Shown here one piece after another: positions 25,453 through 34,700 of a stretch of DNA of 64,000 nt (the stretch's first letter is position 1; every line of letters begins with the position of its first letter). The stretch spans positions 62,001-126,000 of the forward strand of contig JACRHH010000001.1 of NCBI GenBank assembly GCA_016212095.1, written 5' to 3'. Position numbers and translations under genes: made by a program. The notes below the pieces were generated by a model, which did not search any database, was not told the origin of the DNA, and saw nothing but the letters and a program-made list of their open reading frames with translations. This DNA comes from Nitrospirota bacterium (GTDB taxonomy: Bacteria; Nitrospirota; Thermodesulfovibrionia; SZUA-242).

Positions 25453-25749
25453 TTAATCGAACTTGAATGCTGTGGTAATTTCGCGCGCCCCGTGTATGAC
25501 CGCCAAGACATCTATCCGATCAGGCAACACGCGGTAGATGATTCTGTACGATCCCTCAATCAGTTCATGAATGTCATCGTTTCCGTAATCCGGAAGCATT
25601 CGTCCTGAGAACGGGAAAAGCCCAAGCTGTTGCGAGCGTCCGGTCAGGCGATCGATCATCCTTAAGGCATATCGTGGCGAACCGATGGCAATATATGCGT
25701 ATATGGCGTCAAGATGCTCTTGAGCCGTGCGAGTCCAATGGACATTCAT
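25453..25749 (-). CDS. ParE/RelE-family toxin
   Basis: Protein of 98 residues with the ParE-like pattern: WTRTAQEHLDAIYAYIA, SGRMLPDYG, IHELIEGSYRIIYRV and a C-terminal VIHGAREI. Members poison gyrase (ParE) or cut mRNA on ribosomes (RelE); the helix-rich N-terminus and the final HGAR favour the ParE side. It overlaps its upstream partner by 4 bp (ATGA). The module separates tsaB from rimI. Confidence 0.88.
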   Translation of the reverse strand: MNVHWTRTAQEHLDAIYAYIAIGSPRYALRMIDRLTGRSQQLGLFPFSGRMLPDYGNDDIHELIEGSYRIIYRVLPDRIDVLAVIHGAREITTAFKFD

Positions 25750-25946
25750 TCGTCAAGGCATTCATGAAGGCCATATCTGGCCCGCACTTCCCTGACATCC
25801 ATCGTTCTTCCGGCGTTACTGTCTTCAAGACCGCGTCCGATAACCTCCCTCACATATATTTCATTGATCAGGTCATCCCATGTTGCATTTTCGGGCATTC
25901 TGTCAACAAGTTCGTGGGCCTGCATTTTTTCGAGTGTTATTGGCAT
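25746..25946 (-). CDS. antitoxin of ParE-type module
   Basis: Protein of 66 residues beginning MPITLEKMQAHELVDRMPENATWDD in pattern (start of helical domain), with ribosome site GGAGG 7 nt before ATG 25946. It has no visible RHH or HTH motif but its size, its placement directly upstream of the toxin and its C-terminal charged tail fit a small antitoxin of the kind found with ParE toxins. The residue pattern VREVIGRGLEDSNAGR may be the toxin-binding region (inference). Confidence 0.75.
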   Translation of the reverse strand: MPITLEKMQAHELVDRMPENATWDDLINEIYVREVIGRGLEDSNAGRTMDVREVRARYGLHECLDE

Positions 25947-26010
25947 CGGATCACCTCCGGATCATAATATGAACGATTGGTTTTAAAATAACATCCACGA
26001 TAACCGGTTG

Positions 26011-26700
26011 TCACTTCTGTTTCTTCCACCTCACCTCCGCCTCCGACGCCTTGATATATCGCGGCGCAAGCGTTGCCGCGTTTGGCGCGGGCGATGCGGC
26101 GAACCGGCGAAGCGCAATCGCTCCAACCCAGACCGCGCTTGCAACAGACAGCACGCCGGGCGCAAAATGCGCGTTGCCGCCGATGCTGGATTCGAAAATG
26201 CTTCTGTATTTTGCCGCGCCGTCGCCCATCAGCAGCACCGGCCCGTTCAGCGATGCTGCCAGTTCGTCCGGCGTCATTGCGCATTCATCCAGAATCGTCC
26301 GGAATTCGCCGTTTACCGGCTGATAAAGCGCGGCGTAGACCTCGTTTTTCCGGGCCTCGACAACCGGGCAGACCGGCATTGACGAGTGAGCAAACGGAAA
26401 CGCGAGCGCTTCGAGCGTGGAAACCGGCCAGATCGGGATGCCGGAAGAGAAGGAAAGCCCCTTCGCCGTGCCAAGTCCAACGCGAAGACCGGTGAACGAG
26501 CCGGGGCCGATCGAGACGGCGATTGCGTGAACGTCCCGCATCGAAAGCCCTGAATTGCCCAGAATCATGTCGATGCTCGACATCAGCCTCGCCGAATGGC
26601 CGGTCTGAAGACAGAAACGCGCCTCGGCGATAAGCTCATTACCATTTATAAGAGCTACCGCGCCGAGGCGTGTCGATGTTTCAATGGCAAGAACCGTCAA
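26011..26700 (-). CDS. tsaB: tRNA threonylcarbamoyladenosine biosynthesis protein TsaB
   Basis: Protein of 229 residues. I place the start at TTG 26700, giving [17 protein letters not shown], the standard TsaB N-terminus; this TTG overlaps the slipin stop as TTGA. Longer readings are antisense-like sequence within the slipin gene. The motif [20 protein letters not shown] is diagnostic. TsaB with TsaD and TsaE makes t6A37 in tRNAs reading ANN codons. It is the last gene of the nfeD-slipin-tsaB operon. Confidence 0.93.
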   Translation of the reverse strand: MTVLAIETSTRLGAVALINGNELIAEARFCLQTGHSARLMSSIDMILGNSGLSMRDVHAIAVSIGPGSFTGLRVGLGTAKGLSFSSGIPIWPVSTLEALAFPFAHSSMPVCPVVEARKNEVYAALYQPVNGEFRTILDECAMTPDELAASLNGPVLLMGDGAAKYRSIFESSIGGNAHFAPGVLSVASAVWVGAIALRRFAASPAPNAATLAPRYIKASEAEVRWKKQK

Positions 26701-27494
26701 GCCGCGTTTTTCCGTTCCGCCTCGACAGCATTGGCCTTGACGAGCCGCATGAACGGTTCGAGAATATCGATCGGCACAGGGAATATGATCGTCGAATTCT
26801 TCTCCGTGGCAATTTCGGCAAGGGTTTGCAGGTAACGAAGCTGAAGCGCAGCCGGCTCGGTGTGCAGAATCTTTGCCGCGTCGGCCAGCTTCTGCGACGC
26901 CTGCTGCTCGCCCTCGGCGTGGATGATCTTGGCTCTCCGCTCGCGCTCCGCCTCGGCCTGACGCGCAATGGCTCTCAGCATCTCCTGCGGAAGATCGACG
27001 TTTTTCACCTCGACAGCCGACACCTTGATTCCCCACGGCTCGGTCTGCTGGTCAATCACCTTCTGAAGCGCAATGTTCAGTTCCTCGCGCTTTGCCAGCA
27101 GATCGTCGAGCTGGCTCTGACCCAGAATGCTTCGAAGCGAAGTCTGGGCGATCTGACTGGTGGCGTACATATAGTCTTCAACTTCGGTAACGGCCTTGAT
27201 CGGATCGATCGGGCGGAAATAGACGACGGCGTTCACCTTGACCGTGATGTTGTCGCGCGTGATTATGTCCTGCGGCGGAACGTCCATGGTCACGGTGCGA
27301 AGGCCGACCTTGACCATTTTGTCCACGCCCGGAATGATCAACCGCAGGCCTGGGCCCTTGAGCGGACGAATCCGTCCGAAGCGGAAAACAACGCCGCGCT
27401 CGTATTCCTTCAGGATTTTAACGCCGCTGTACAAAATGGATGCAATGATGAAAATTACAATAGGCAGACCCGATAAACCTTGCAAATCGTGCAT
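26697..27494 (-). CDS. slipin (SPFH/stomatin family membrane protein)
   Basis: Protein of 265 residues. An N-terminal hydrophobic segment (about 10-24) anchors an SPFH domain ([43 protein letters not shown]) and a coiled coil ending at about 215. Slipins form membrane-associated cages; those encoded next to long NfeD proteins are thought to be NfeD partners, and NfeD proteases of this type cut stomatin tails in archaea. The gene lies 17 bp downstream of the nfeD-like gene. Confidence 0.92.
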   Translation of the reverse strand: MHDLQGLSGLPIVIFIIASILYSGVKILKEYERGVVFRFGRIRPLKGPGLRLIIPGVDKMVKVGLRTVTMDVPPQDIITRDNITVKVNAVVYFRPIDPIKAVTEVEDYMYATSQIAQTSLRSILGQSQLDDLLAKREELNIALQKVIDQQTEPWGIKVSAVEVKNVDLPQEMLRAIARQAEAERERRAKIIHAEGEQQASQKLADAAKILHTEPAALQLRYLQTLAEIATEKNSTIIFPVPIDILEPFMRLVKANAVEAERKNAA

Positions 27495-27511
27495 ATTTGT
27501 TCCTCCTTAGG

Positions 27512-28807
27512 CTATGAAGATCGTTTTACTTCTATCTTTAATCCCGATACCGAAACAGCAACAACATGCTCGCCCCTGCCGACGGCTTCGGCGCTTCCGG
27601 CCCGCCATATCTCGCCGTGAATTGCCACCTGGCCTTCCCCGCCCGGCGCAATGTCTGTAAGCGCCGTACCCTCCATTCCGATCATGCCCTCGGCTCCGGT
27701 TATGACGGCTGCCCGCTGCGCCCGGATCACAAACCACGTCACTGCCACGAAAAGCGCGGATATTATAACAACGGTCGGAAGCAGTATGATAAGCGAAACG
27801 CGGAAAAACGGCGAGGGGGAATCAAACAGCATAAGCGATCCGGCAACCAGGGAAATGATCCCGCCGATTGTGAGAAGCCCGTATGACGTCACCTTTATTT
27901 CGAGAATGAAGAAGACCACCGCAAGCAGGATGAGAAGCACTCCGGCATAGTTTACCGGCAGTGTCTGAAGCGCGTAGAATGACAGTATGAGACATATGGC
28001 TCCGGCAACACCGGGGAATATTACGCCGGGATTGGTCAGTTCCACGTATAGCCCGATGATTCCGGCAAGCATTAAAAGGTAGGCAATGTTCGGATTTCCA
28101 ACCACATCCAGTATGCGAAGGCGAAGCGGCATCTCGCGCCGCTGCAGCACGGCTCCGGCAGTGCGGATCACGGTTTCGCCTGAAACAGTGGACACATTCA
28201 TCCCGTCGATTTTCGCTAACAGAGCGGAAAGATCAACCGCCACAATATCCACAACTTTTTTCGACAACGCCTCGGTTTCCGTGATGGATGCGCTTTTCCT
28301 GACAGCGTCTTCAGCCCAGGCGGAGTTTCTGCCGCGCTTTTCTGCCAGAGAGCGGATGAAGGCCACCGAGTCGTTCGTCACCTTGGCCGACATCGTCTCG
28401 TCCATCTTGCCGCCTGAAAGCTCCACCGGATGCGCCGCGCCGATGTTCGTGCCTGGCGACATCGCGGCCACATGCGCGGCCATGGCAATGAAAACGCCAG
28501 CCGACGCCGCCCTTGCGCCGCCCGGAGCAACATACACAGCAACCGGGATGGGGCTGTTGACGATTTTCTTCACTATCATGCGCATGGAGGTGTCGAGGCC
28601 GCCGGGCGTGTCCAGCTCGATAACAAGAAGCGCCGCGCCAGTTCCCGCCGCGCTGTCGATGTTGCCGGAAATGAATTCGGCCATTACCGGCCCCACTATG
28701 CCCTCGGCCCTTATCACCGGGATATTGACCGGAGCCGGCGCGGCCCCGGACATGCCGGACGGTAGCGTCAGCAAAAGAAACCATATGAAATATAAACATT
28801 TTTTCAT
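27512..28807 (-). CDS. long NfeD-family membrane serine protease
   Basis: Protein of 431 residues: signal peptide (about 1-23), a ClpP-like protease domain (about 25-230) with ELDTPGGLDTSM and the nucleophile Ser in ARAASAGVFIA, followed by four or five membrane segments (about 235-345) and a C-terminal OB-fold NfeD domain (EGMIGMEGTA). The long form with its catalytic domain facing the periplasm is typically paired with a slipin, as here. It is proposed to act in membrane protein quality control. The promoter must lie in the 144 bp shared with the divergent cyclase gene. Confidence 0.92.
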   Translation of the reverse strand: MKKCLYFIWFLLLTLPSGMSGAAPAPVNIPVIRAEGIVGPVMAEFISGNIDSAAGTGAALLVIELDTPGGLDTSMRMIVKKIVNSPIPVAVYVAPGGARAASAGVFIAMAAHVAAMSPGTNIGAAHPVELSGGKMDETMSAKVTNDSVAFIRSLAEKRGRNSAWAEDAVRKSASITETEALSKKVVDIVAVDLSALLAKIDGMNVSTVSGETVIRTAGAVLQRREMPLRLRILDVVGNPNIAYLLMLAGIIGLYVELTNPGVIFPGVAGAICLILSFYALQTLPVNYAGVLLILLAVVFFILEIKVTSYGLLTIGGIISLVAGSLMLFDSPSPFFRVSLIILLPTVVIISALFVAVTWFVIRAQRAAVITGAEGMIGMEGTALTDIAPGGEGQVAIHGEIWRAGSAEAVGRGEHVVAVSVSGLKIEVKRSS

Positions 28808-28951
28808 GATACGTCGATCCTATCAGGGCGGCATGGGGTTGTCAACGGCATTGCCGTCTGTATAATGGATTGATATGTTCAAGTATTCGGTGGTGGTGTC
28901 GATATAATATCAGCACTAATTGAACCGGAAACGATTTCAGCACAGATATTA

Positions 28952-30250
28952 ATGGCTCAAAACGGAAAACATCAATCGCCTGAGCGGGGCGACTCACCGG
29001 CTTCGATGCAATTGTTTGCGCGGGCCATTCTGTCCATGATCGCGGCGAATCTGGTCTCGCTGGGGATTTCGGACATGACCGGCATCGGCGGAAAGACGGG
29101 GTATTTGATCGCCAACGTTGTTCTGTTTGCCGCGTTCATGACGCCGATTCTCTACGTTCTTTTATACAGGCCGATGAAACGTTACATCAGTGAGCGCGAC
29201 AGGGCTGTCAATGAGGCGAACGCCGTCATGCAGAAGCAGCAGGCGACGGTTCGCGAGCTTACGATACTTTCCGAAATGATGGGCTACATCAATGCCGAGA
29301 TAAAGCAGGAACGGGTTTTGATGTCGCTTGTGGTGCGCGCAAAGGAACTGCTCAGGGCGGAATACGCCGCTCTTCTGCTGATAACCGGCGTGAGCGAAGG
29401 CAAGGCCGTGTTTGTCTCCAGCGATCCGGATCACGATCTGGGCAAGGGCGAATGGCTTCTTACCGGGCCTTTCGCCGATGTATTGAGCGGCTTTGCGCCG
29501 CTTCGCATCGACCAGGAGAATCCGGATGGGCTTGCGTTCTGCCCGGACGGCACAAGAAACCTCATGGCCGTCCCGTTAATTTCAAACGGCAGGGTTCACG
29601 GCCTTCTAGTGCTTCTGAACAAGCACGACGGCAATTTCACGGCAGAGGACGAAGACACGCTCATCAATTTCGCGTTTCATGCCTATCAGGCGATATGGCT
29701 GAACGCCGAGATCACGCGCATGGCCAACACCGACGGGCTTACCGGCCTGAACAATCACCGCGTGTTTCAGGAGCGGCTGGCGGCTGAACTCAACCGGCAC
29801 ATACGTTACTCCCGCAAGCTGTCGCTCATGATGCTCGACATCGACCATTTCAAGTCTTTCAACGACAACTACGGCCACCAGACCGGCGACAGGGTGCTAA
29901 AAGAACTGGCCGCCACCATGGAGCATTTCGTTCGCTCGATGGACATCACGGCGCGCTACGGCGGCGAGGAATTCGTTATAGTTCTTCCCGAAACTCCTGT
30001 CGAAGAGGCGTTCATGGTTGCCGACCGGCTTCGCCAGAAGATATTCAACAACGGCTTCATCCTTGAGAGCGGCGAACGCATACCGCTTAGCATCAGCATC
30101 GGCGTTGCCGGCTTTCCTGATGACGCGCGCATCCACAGCGAGCTTGTCAAATGCGCCGACAAGGCGCTCTATCACGCCAAAAGAACCGGACGAAACCGTG
30201 TTTGCACATATCATGAAACCGTTGTGGAGATGCCGGACAACGATATCTGA
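28952..30250 (+). CDS. diguanylate cyclase with membrane anchor and GAF domain
   Basis: Protein of 432 residues. Two hydrophobic segments (about 22-40 and 52-72) form an N-terminal anchor, followed by a coiled coil, a GAF domain (about 105-255) and a GGDEF domain (about 262-425). The active site is GGEEF, and an inhibitory RxxD site (RSMD) lies five residues before it, so product inhibition is expected. DIDHFKSFND is the metal-binding loop. It synthesises c-di-GMP, which the HD-GYP protein at 2695 could degrade. There is no good ribosome site before ATG 28952; a second Met 18 codons in is possible. Confidence 0.9.
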   Translation: MAQNGKHQSPERGDSPASMQLFARAILSMIAANLVSLGISDMTGIGGKTGYLIANVVLFAAFMTPILYVLLYRPMKRYISERDRAVNEANAVMQKQQATVRELTILSEMMGYINAEIKQERVLMSLVVRAKELLRAEYAALLLITGVSEGKAVFVSSDPDHDLGKGEWLLTGPFADVLSGFAPLRIDQENPDGLAFCPDGTRNLMAVPLISNGRVHGLLVLLNKHDGNFTAEDEDTLINFAFHAYQAIWLNAEITRMANTDGLTGLNNHRVFQERLAAELNRHIRYSRKLSLMMLDIDHFKSFNDNYGHQTGDRVLKELAATMEHFVRSMDITARYGGEEFVIVLPETPVEEAFMVADRLRQKIFNNGFILESGERIPLSISIGVAGFPDDARIHSELVKCADKALYHAKRTGRNRVCTYHETVVEMPDNDI

Positions 30251-30265
30251 TAATATTCCTGCCGT

Positions 30266-30913
30266 ATGTCGTCAACATTCAGAATAAGCGAGATATTTGG
30301 AAGCATACAGGGCGAATCCACTAACGCCGGCCTGCCGTGCGCCTTCGTGCGGCTTTCCGGCTGCAACCTGCGATGCGTCTACTGCGACACGAAATATGCG
30401 TATGCCGAAGGCCGCGAAATGTCGCTTGACGAGGTTTTGAAGGCTGTCGCAAGCCTGAACATCCAGATGGTTGAGATCACCGGCGGCGAGCCATTGATGC
30501 AGGAAGGCACGAATGAACTGGCCGCCGGACTGCTTGACGGCGGCTATCGGGTGATGGTCGAAACAAACGGTTCGCGCCCGATTTCGGAACTCGACGCCCG
30601 CGTCATGGTTGTCATGGATGTGAAGACGCCGGGAAGCGGTGTTTCCGATTCGATGCTTTTCGATAATTTCAAGGCGCTTAAACCCATGGACAACATCAAG
30701 TTCGTCATCACCTCGGAAGGCGACTATCTCTGGTCGCGAAGCATTATCCGTGATTTCGACCTGCACAAAAAATGCCCTGTTTTGATGTCAGCGGCTTTCG
30801 GCATGGTGGAATACCGCGCCCTTGCCGAATGGATAATGCGCGACCGCCTGCCGGTTCGATTAAACTTGCAACTGCACAAGCATATCTGGGGCTCCGACGC
30901 CACCGGCGTTTGA
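30266..30913 (+). CDS. queE: 7-carboxy-7-deazaguanine synthase
   Basis: Protein of 215 residues, radical SAM family. The cluster motif is CNLRCVYC with the QueE-type N-terminus EIFGSIQGEST and the GGEPL motif. It converts 6-carboxytetrahydropterin to 7-carboxy-7-deazaguanine on the way to queuosine. It starts 15 bp after the cyclase gene. Other que genes are not in the window. The C-terminal LQLHKHIWG is conserved in this family. Confidence 0.94.
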   Translation: MSSTFRISEIFGSIQGESTNAGLPCAFVRLSGCNLRCVYCDTKYAYAEGREMSLDEVLKAVASLNIQMVEITGGEPLMQEGTNELAAGLLDGGYRVMVETNGSRPISELDARVMVVMDVKTPGSGVSDSMLFDNFKALKPMDNIKFVITSEGDYLWSRSIIRDFDLHKKCPVLMSAAFGMVEYRALAEWIMRDRLPVRLNLQLHKHIWGSDATGV

Positions 30914-31014
30914 CGCGAACATGGCATGGGGTTATTGCAGAAGGCGCCCGCAAATTAGCCTTTCAATGGCGGGGCATTGAAGGCAAGTTCGAATTTACAT
31001 TTGCGGCATGATCC

Positions 31015-31044
31015 GGTAAAGTGAATTATCGCATTCGCTTTACC
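31015..31044. promoter_or_regulatory. inverted repeat upstream of AbrB/PIN module, candidate operator
   Basis: Left arm GGTAAAGTGAAT (31015-31026) and right arm ATTCGCTTTACC (31033-31044) match at 11 of 12 positions around TATCGC. The right arm ends 2 bp before the GGAGG ribosome site of the antitoxin gene. This fits autoregulation by an AbrB-type antitoxin dimer. Confidence 0.6.
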
Positions 31045-31056
31045 TGGAGGTGTTCA

Positions 31057-31296
31057 ATGCCGGCAACAGTCACTCTCAGCAGCAAAAACCAGATTGTAAT
31101 TCCGCGTGAAGCCAGGGAGATGATGCATCTTTCGCCCGGCAGGCAGCTTCTGGTGATATGTGAGGAAAACCGTATTGTGATGATCCCGAAACCGTCGGAT
31201 TTTGTGTCGAAAACGGCGGGGTTGCACAAGGAAATCTGGGATGGCGTCGATACCGAAAGCTATATCAGGGAGGAACGTGAAAGCTGGAATCCCTAG
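31057..31296 (+). CDS. AbrB/MazE-type antitoxin
   Basis: Protein of 79 residues from ATG 31057, chosen because GGAGG lies 6 nt upstream and because VTLSSKNQIVIPREARE, the swapped-hairpin AbrB DNA-binding motif, then begins close to the N-terminus. The C-terminal part (DGVDTESYIREERESW) would bind the toxin. A perfect-looking operator sits just upstream. It overlaps the PIN toxin frame by 13 bp. Confidence 0.88.
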   Translation: MPATVTLSSKNQIVIPREAREMMHLSPGRQLLVICEENRIVMIPKPSDFVSKTAGLHKEIWDGVDTESYIREERESWNP

Positions 31297-31739
31297 ATAA
31301 GGCGCTTGCGTCGCATGAAGTTATTGCCATCGACACCTGCGTCTGGATATACCACTTCGAAAATCACCCCCGATACGGCGAATTGACATCCAGAATATTC
31401 AGGTCGGTAAGTTCAGGCAGATGCCGTGCGGTGATGTCGGAAATCAGCCTGTTCGAACTGTTGGTTCGCCCTCTCAGTCTGGCGCGTCAGGATGTGGCGG
31501 ATGAATATGAGGCGCTTCTGACGCATTTCCCGAACCTTGCACTTGCCACCATAAGCCGCCGGATACTTGTTCGGGCAGCGTCGATACGCGCTGAATACGG
31601 ATTCCGCACGCCGGACGCAATTATTCTGGCTACCGGCATTGTTGAGAGGGCAACGCTTATGATTACGAACGATATGCGATGGAAGCGCGTCAGCGGCATT
31701 GAAGTGTTGTGCCTGGACGGGCTTGCCTCCGATAATTAG
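31284..31739 (+). CDS. PIN-domain toxin, probable CTG start
   Basis: Protein of 151 residues if started at CTG 31284. This frame contains the essential PIN N-terminus VIAIDTCVWIYHFE, with the first catalytic Asp, then SEISLFELLV and the C-terminal acidic pair in TPDAIILATG and TNDMRW. No ATG, GTG or TTG exists between the in-frame stop at 31278 and TTG 31383, and starting at 31383 would remove the catalytic Asp. AGGGAGGAA (31267-31275) is correctly spaced for CTG 31284. A frameshifted gene originally started at GTG 31277 is the alternative. PIN toxins of AbrB modules are RNases, often cutting tRNA. Confidence 0.75.
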   Translation: MESLDKALASHEVIAIDTCVWIYHFENHPRYGELTSRIFRSVSSGRCRAVMSEISLFELLVRPLSLARQDVADEYEALLTHFPNLALATISRRILVRAASIRAEYGFRTPDAIILATGIVERATLMITNDMRWKRVSGIEVLCLDGLASDN

Positions 31740-31755
31740 CCTTTCTAGTGTTGCC

Positions 31756-34700
31756 ATGACCCACACCTCCGCATACCCCCACGTTTCCCTCTCGGCATCC
31801 GCCGGCTCCGGCAAGACATACGCGCTTACGCTCCGGCTGCTTGGAATGCTGATGCGCGGCGTTCCGCCCGAAACGGTTCTCTGCACCACGTTCACAAACA
31901 AGGCCACTCACGAGATGGCCGAGCGGCTGATGGCGCGAATCGACACACTTGCCGGCTGGACGCCTGACGACGCTGAAAAGACAGCGAAAGCTGCCGAAAT
32001 TCTTGCAAATATGGCGGGACGGCAGAGAGATGATGTTGGCCTCGATGAAATCGCCGACGCGAGCCTGCGGGCGCGGGCGGCGCGAAACAGTCTGCTTGAA
32101 AACTACTCGCGCCTGAACATCGTTACGATGGACAGTTTTTTCAACTCGATCATCAGGCTGTTTCCGTTTGAAACAGGCGTTTCGCCCGATTTCGAAATCA
32201 TGACCGACGCAGAAGACGCCGGGGTTTTCCGCGCCGCCATGGACAGGCTTGTGGCCGAAATCGAGAAGATGCCCGAAGACCGCGAGATTCTGAAAAGCCT
32301 TACATTATCTTTAAGCCGGACGGTGAACGATCCGAACGCGCTTCTGAAAGAGCGTTTCGACACGCTTTCCCCCCGGCGCGCGGGCATCAGGCATCTGGCC
32401 GAAAAAATTGAACGGGCTGCCGTGATCGCCAGCATGAAACGCCTCGATGAGACGGCGGCGATGGCGACGGCTGCGGCACACAGCTTCGGCGCGGCGCTTG
32501 TCCGGCACGAGGGCGCGATGTCGGAAAGCGGCAGGAAGGCGGTTCGCAAATGCCTGAACGCCCAGTCGCCGCAGGACGCGCTATCGCTCACGCCGTTTCA
32601 GAAGGAAACTTGCCGCGAGTACAGCTTTTTCAAAAAGCTGCCGCCCGATGATCTCCTGGACACTGCGTTCGACGACGCGCGCAGCCAGCTTGCCGCCTAC
32701 ATCGCGGCAAAAAACGAGTTCGTCATATCCGCGTTATTGTTCTTCTTTCAACGATATATAGCCATCGCCGACGGCAGGAAGCGCGAAATGCGCCGACTTT
32801 CTTTTTCCGACATCGAGCGGCTTTGCTTCGAGCTTCTCGCCGGAGACAGCGGTGAATCGCCCGGATTTTCAGCCGTGAGGGACGACCGCGAATTTTTCTA
32901 CTACCGCCTCGACACGCGCCTGAAGCATCTGCTGATGGACGAGTTTCAGGACACCAACACGGTGCAGTGGGAGATATTCAGGCCGATTGTGGAGGAGATA
33001 ACTGCCGACAGCGAAGGCTCGTTCTTCTACGTGGGCGACCCAAAGCAGGCGATCTACCGTTTCAGGGGCGGCGAAAGCGGGCTGTTTGAGTTTGTGCGAG
33101 CGTCGCTTGCCGACCGGATAGAGACCGGCTCGCTCACGAACAACTACCGCTCAACCGTCACGATTGTCGAGTTTGTGAACCGCGTGTTCGGCAGCGTTCA
33201 AGGCCGGTTCGATTATGCCTTCGAGCCTCAGGGCGCATATTCGCAGTCTGCCGGTTTCGTGGAGATTACCGGCGTGCCGCGTCCTGAACGCGGAAGCGAC
33301 GCCGATCCGGTGGGCGATGCCGTTGTGGAGCGGGTGAAATCGCTTCTGGGCGGCGGCGTTCCGGCGGGTGAAGTCGCCGTGCTATGCCGGAAGAACGATA
33401 GCTGCATCAGAATAGCCGAACTGCTTGAATCCGCCGGAATAGCCACGCAGACCGAGAAAAAGGACACGCTGCTTTCGAGCAATGCGGTGCGGACGGTTGT
33501 GGGCCTGCTCCGGTATCTGGCCGATAGCTCGGCGAAAATTCATCTGGCCGATTTCATCGCGCAACTGCCGGACATTGCGAACGCCGACGGACTGCGGCGG
33601 CTGCGTCAGGCGGAGAACATGCTTGAAGCCCTTAAAAATATATCGCCTGAGGCGCACGAACGTATAAGGCGCATCCGTAACAGCGTTGATTTCGCGCCTG
33701 TAAAAAGTGTGGTTGCGGCGATAATCAGGGAATTCGGGCTTGGCGCGCGCTTTGCCGACGCCGAAAATCTTCTGCGGCTGATCGAGGTTTCCGGCGGTTT
33801 TACCGGAAACGGCGTTAACGGGCTTCGCGGCTTTCTGGACGATCTCGACCGCTACGGCGACGGCATTCCGCTTGCATCTCCCACGCGCGCGAACGCGGTT
33901 CAGCTTCTTACGGTGCATAAGGCCAAGGGGCTTGAGTTCGGCGCGGTAATCCTGCCGGAGGTGGATGATGATATCACGTTCAACCGCAGCCGATCCGACT
34001 TCATGTTTCCGTGCGACGGGCAGTTCCGGCTGGAGGGCATTTATCTTACGCCGTCGAAGGATGAACTGCCGTTTGCGGGCGGGCTTGCCGGAATTTACAG
34101 GCGGGAAGAGCGTAAAAACCTTGTCGATGAGCTGAACCTTTTATATGTGGCGCTCACGCGGGCCAAAACAGGGCTTTTTATCATCTCGGCTGTGAAGCCG
34201 CCATCGAAGAAAAACGACGACGAGCCTCGCCTGAACTGGTTTTCGCTAACTGCCGAGGCACTCGGCATCGGTCAAATCCCTGCCGAGGCACTCGGCATCG
34301 GTCAAATCCCTGTCGAGGCGCTCGGCGTGGACGCGGGCAAGGCGGGCGCATTGCCCGCAGTTTTGTATTGCGAGGGCGACATGTCGGCGTTCAGGCCGGT
34401 TGAAGCGATAGCCGCTGAAACCGTTCCGGAAGCGCGCGACGGCATCCCGCGTCTTGCGGCTGGAGCAGCCGCGCGAATAGACGAGACAGGGGAAGATGAC
34501 GGCGATGACGAGTATGCAACCGCTTCGCCCGGTAATTTTCTGGCGCGAAAGTTCGGCGAGGCGTTTCATATCGCCATGGAAAACCTGCCGCCCATACCGG
34601 ACGCCGAACGCGCTTATTCGGCTGCGGTTGCGCGCTACGGCAGGTTTCTGGATGAAAATGCTCGAAAAAGGCTCAGACGCGCCATCGAGAGCGCGGCCCG

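Noticed and set aside
26701-27036. N-terminal extension of tsaB
   Set aside because: The extra 112 codons lie wholly within the slipin gene in another frame; the TTG at 26700 restores the standard TsaB N-terminus.
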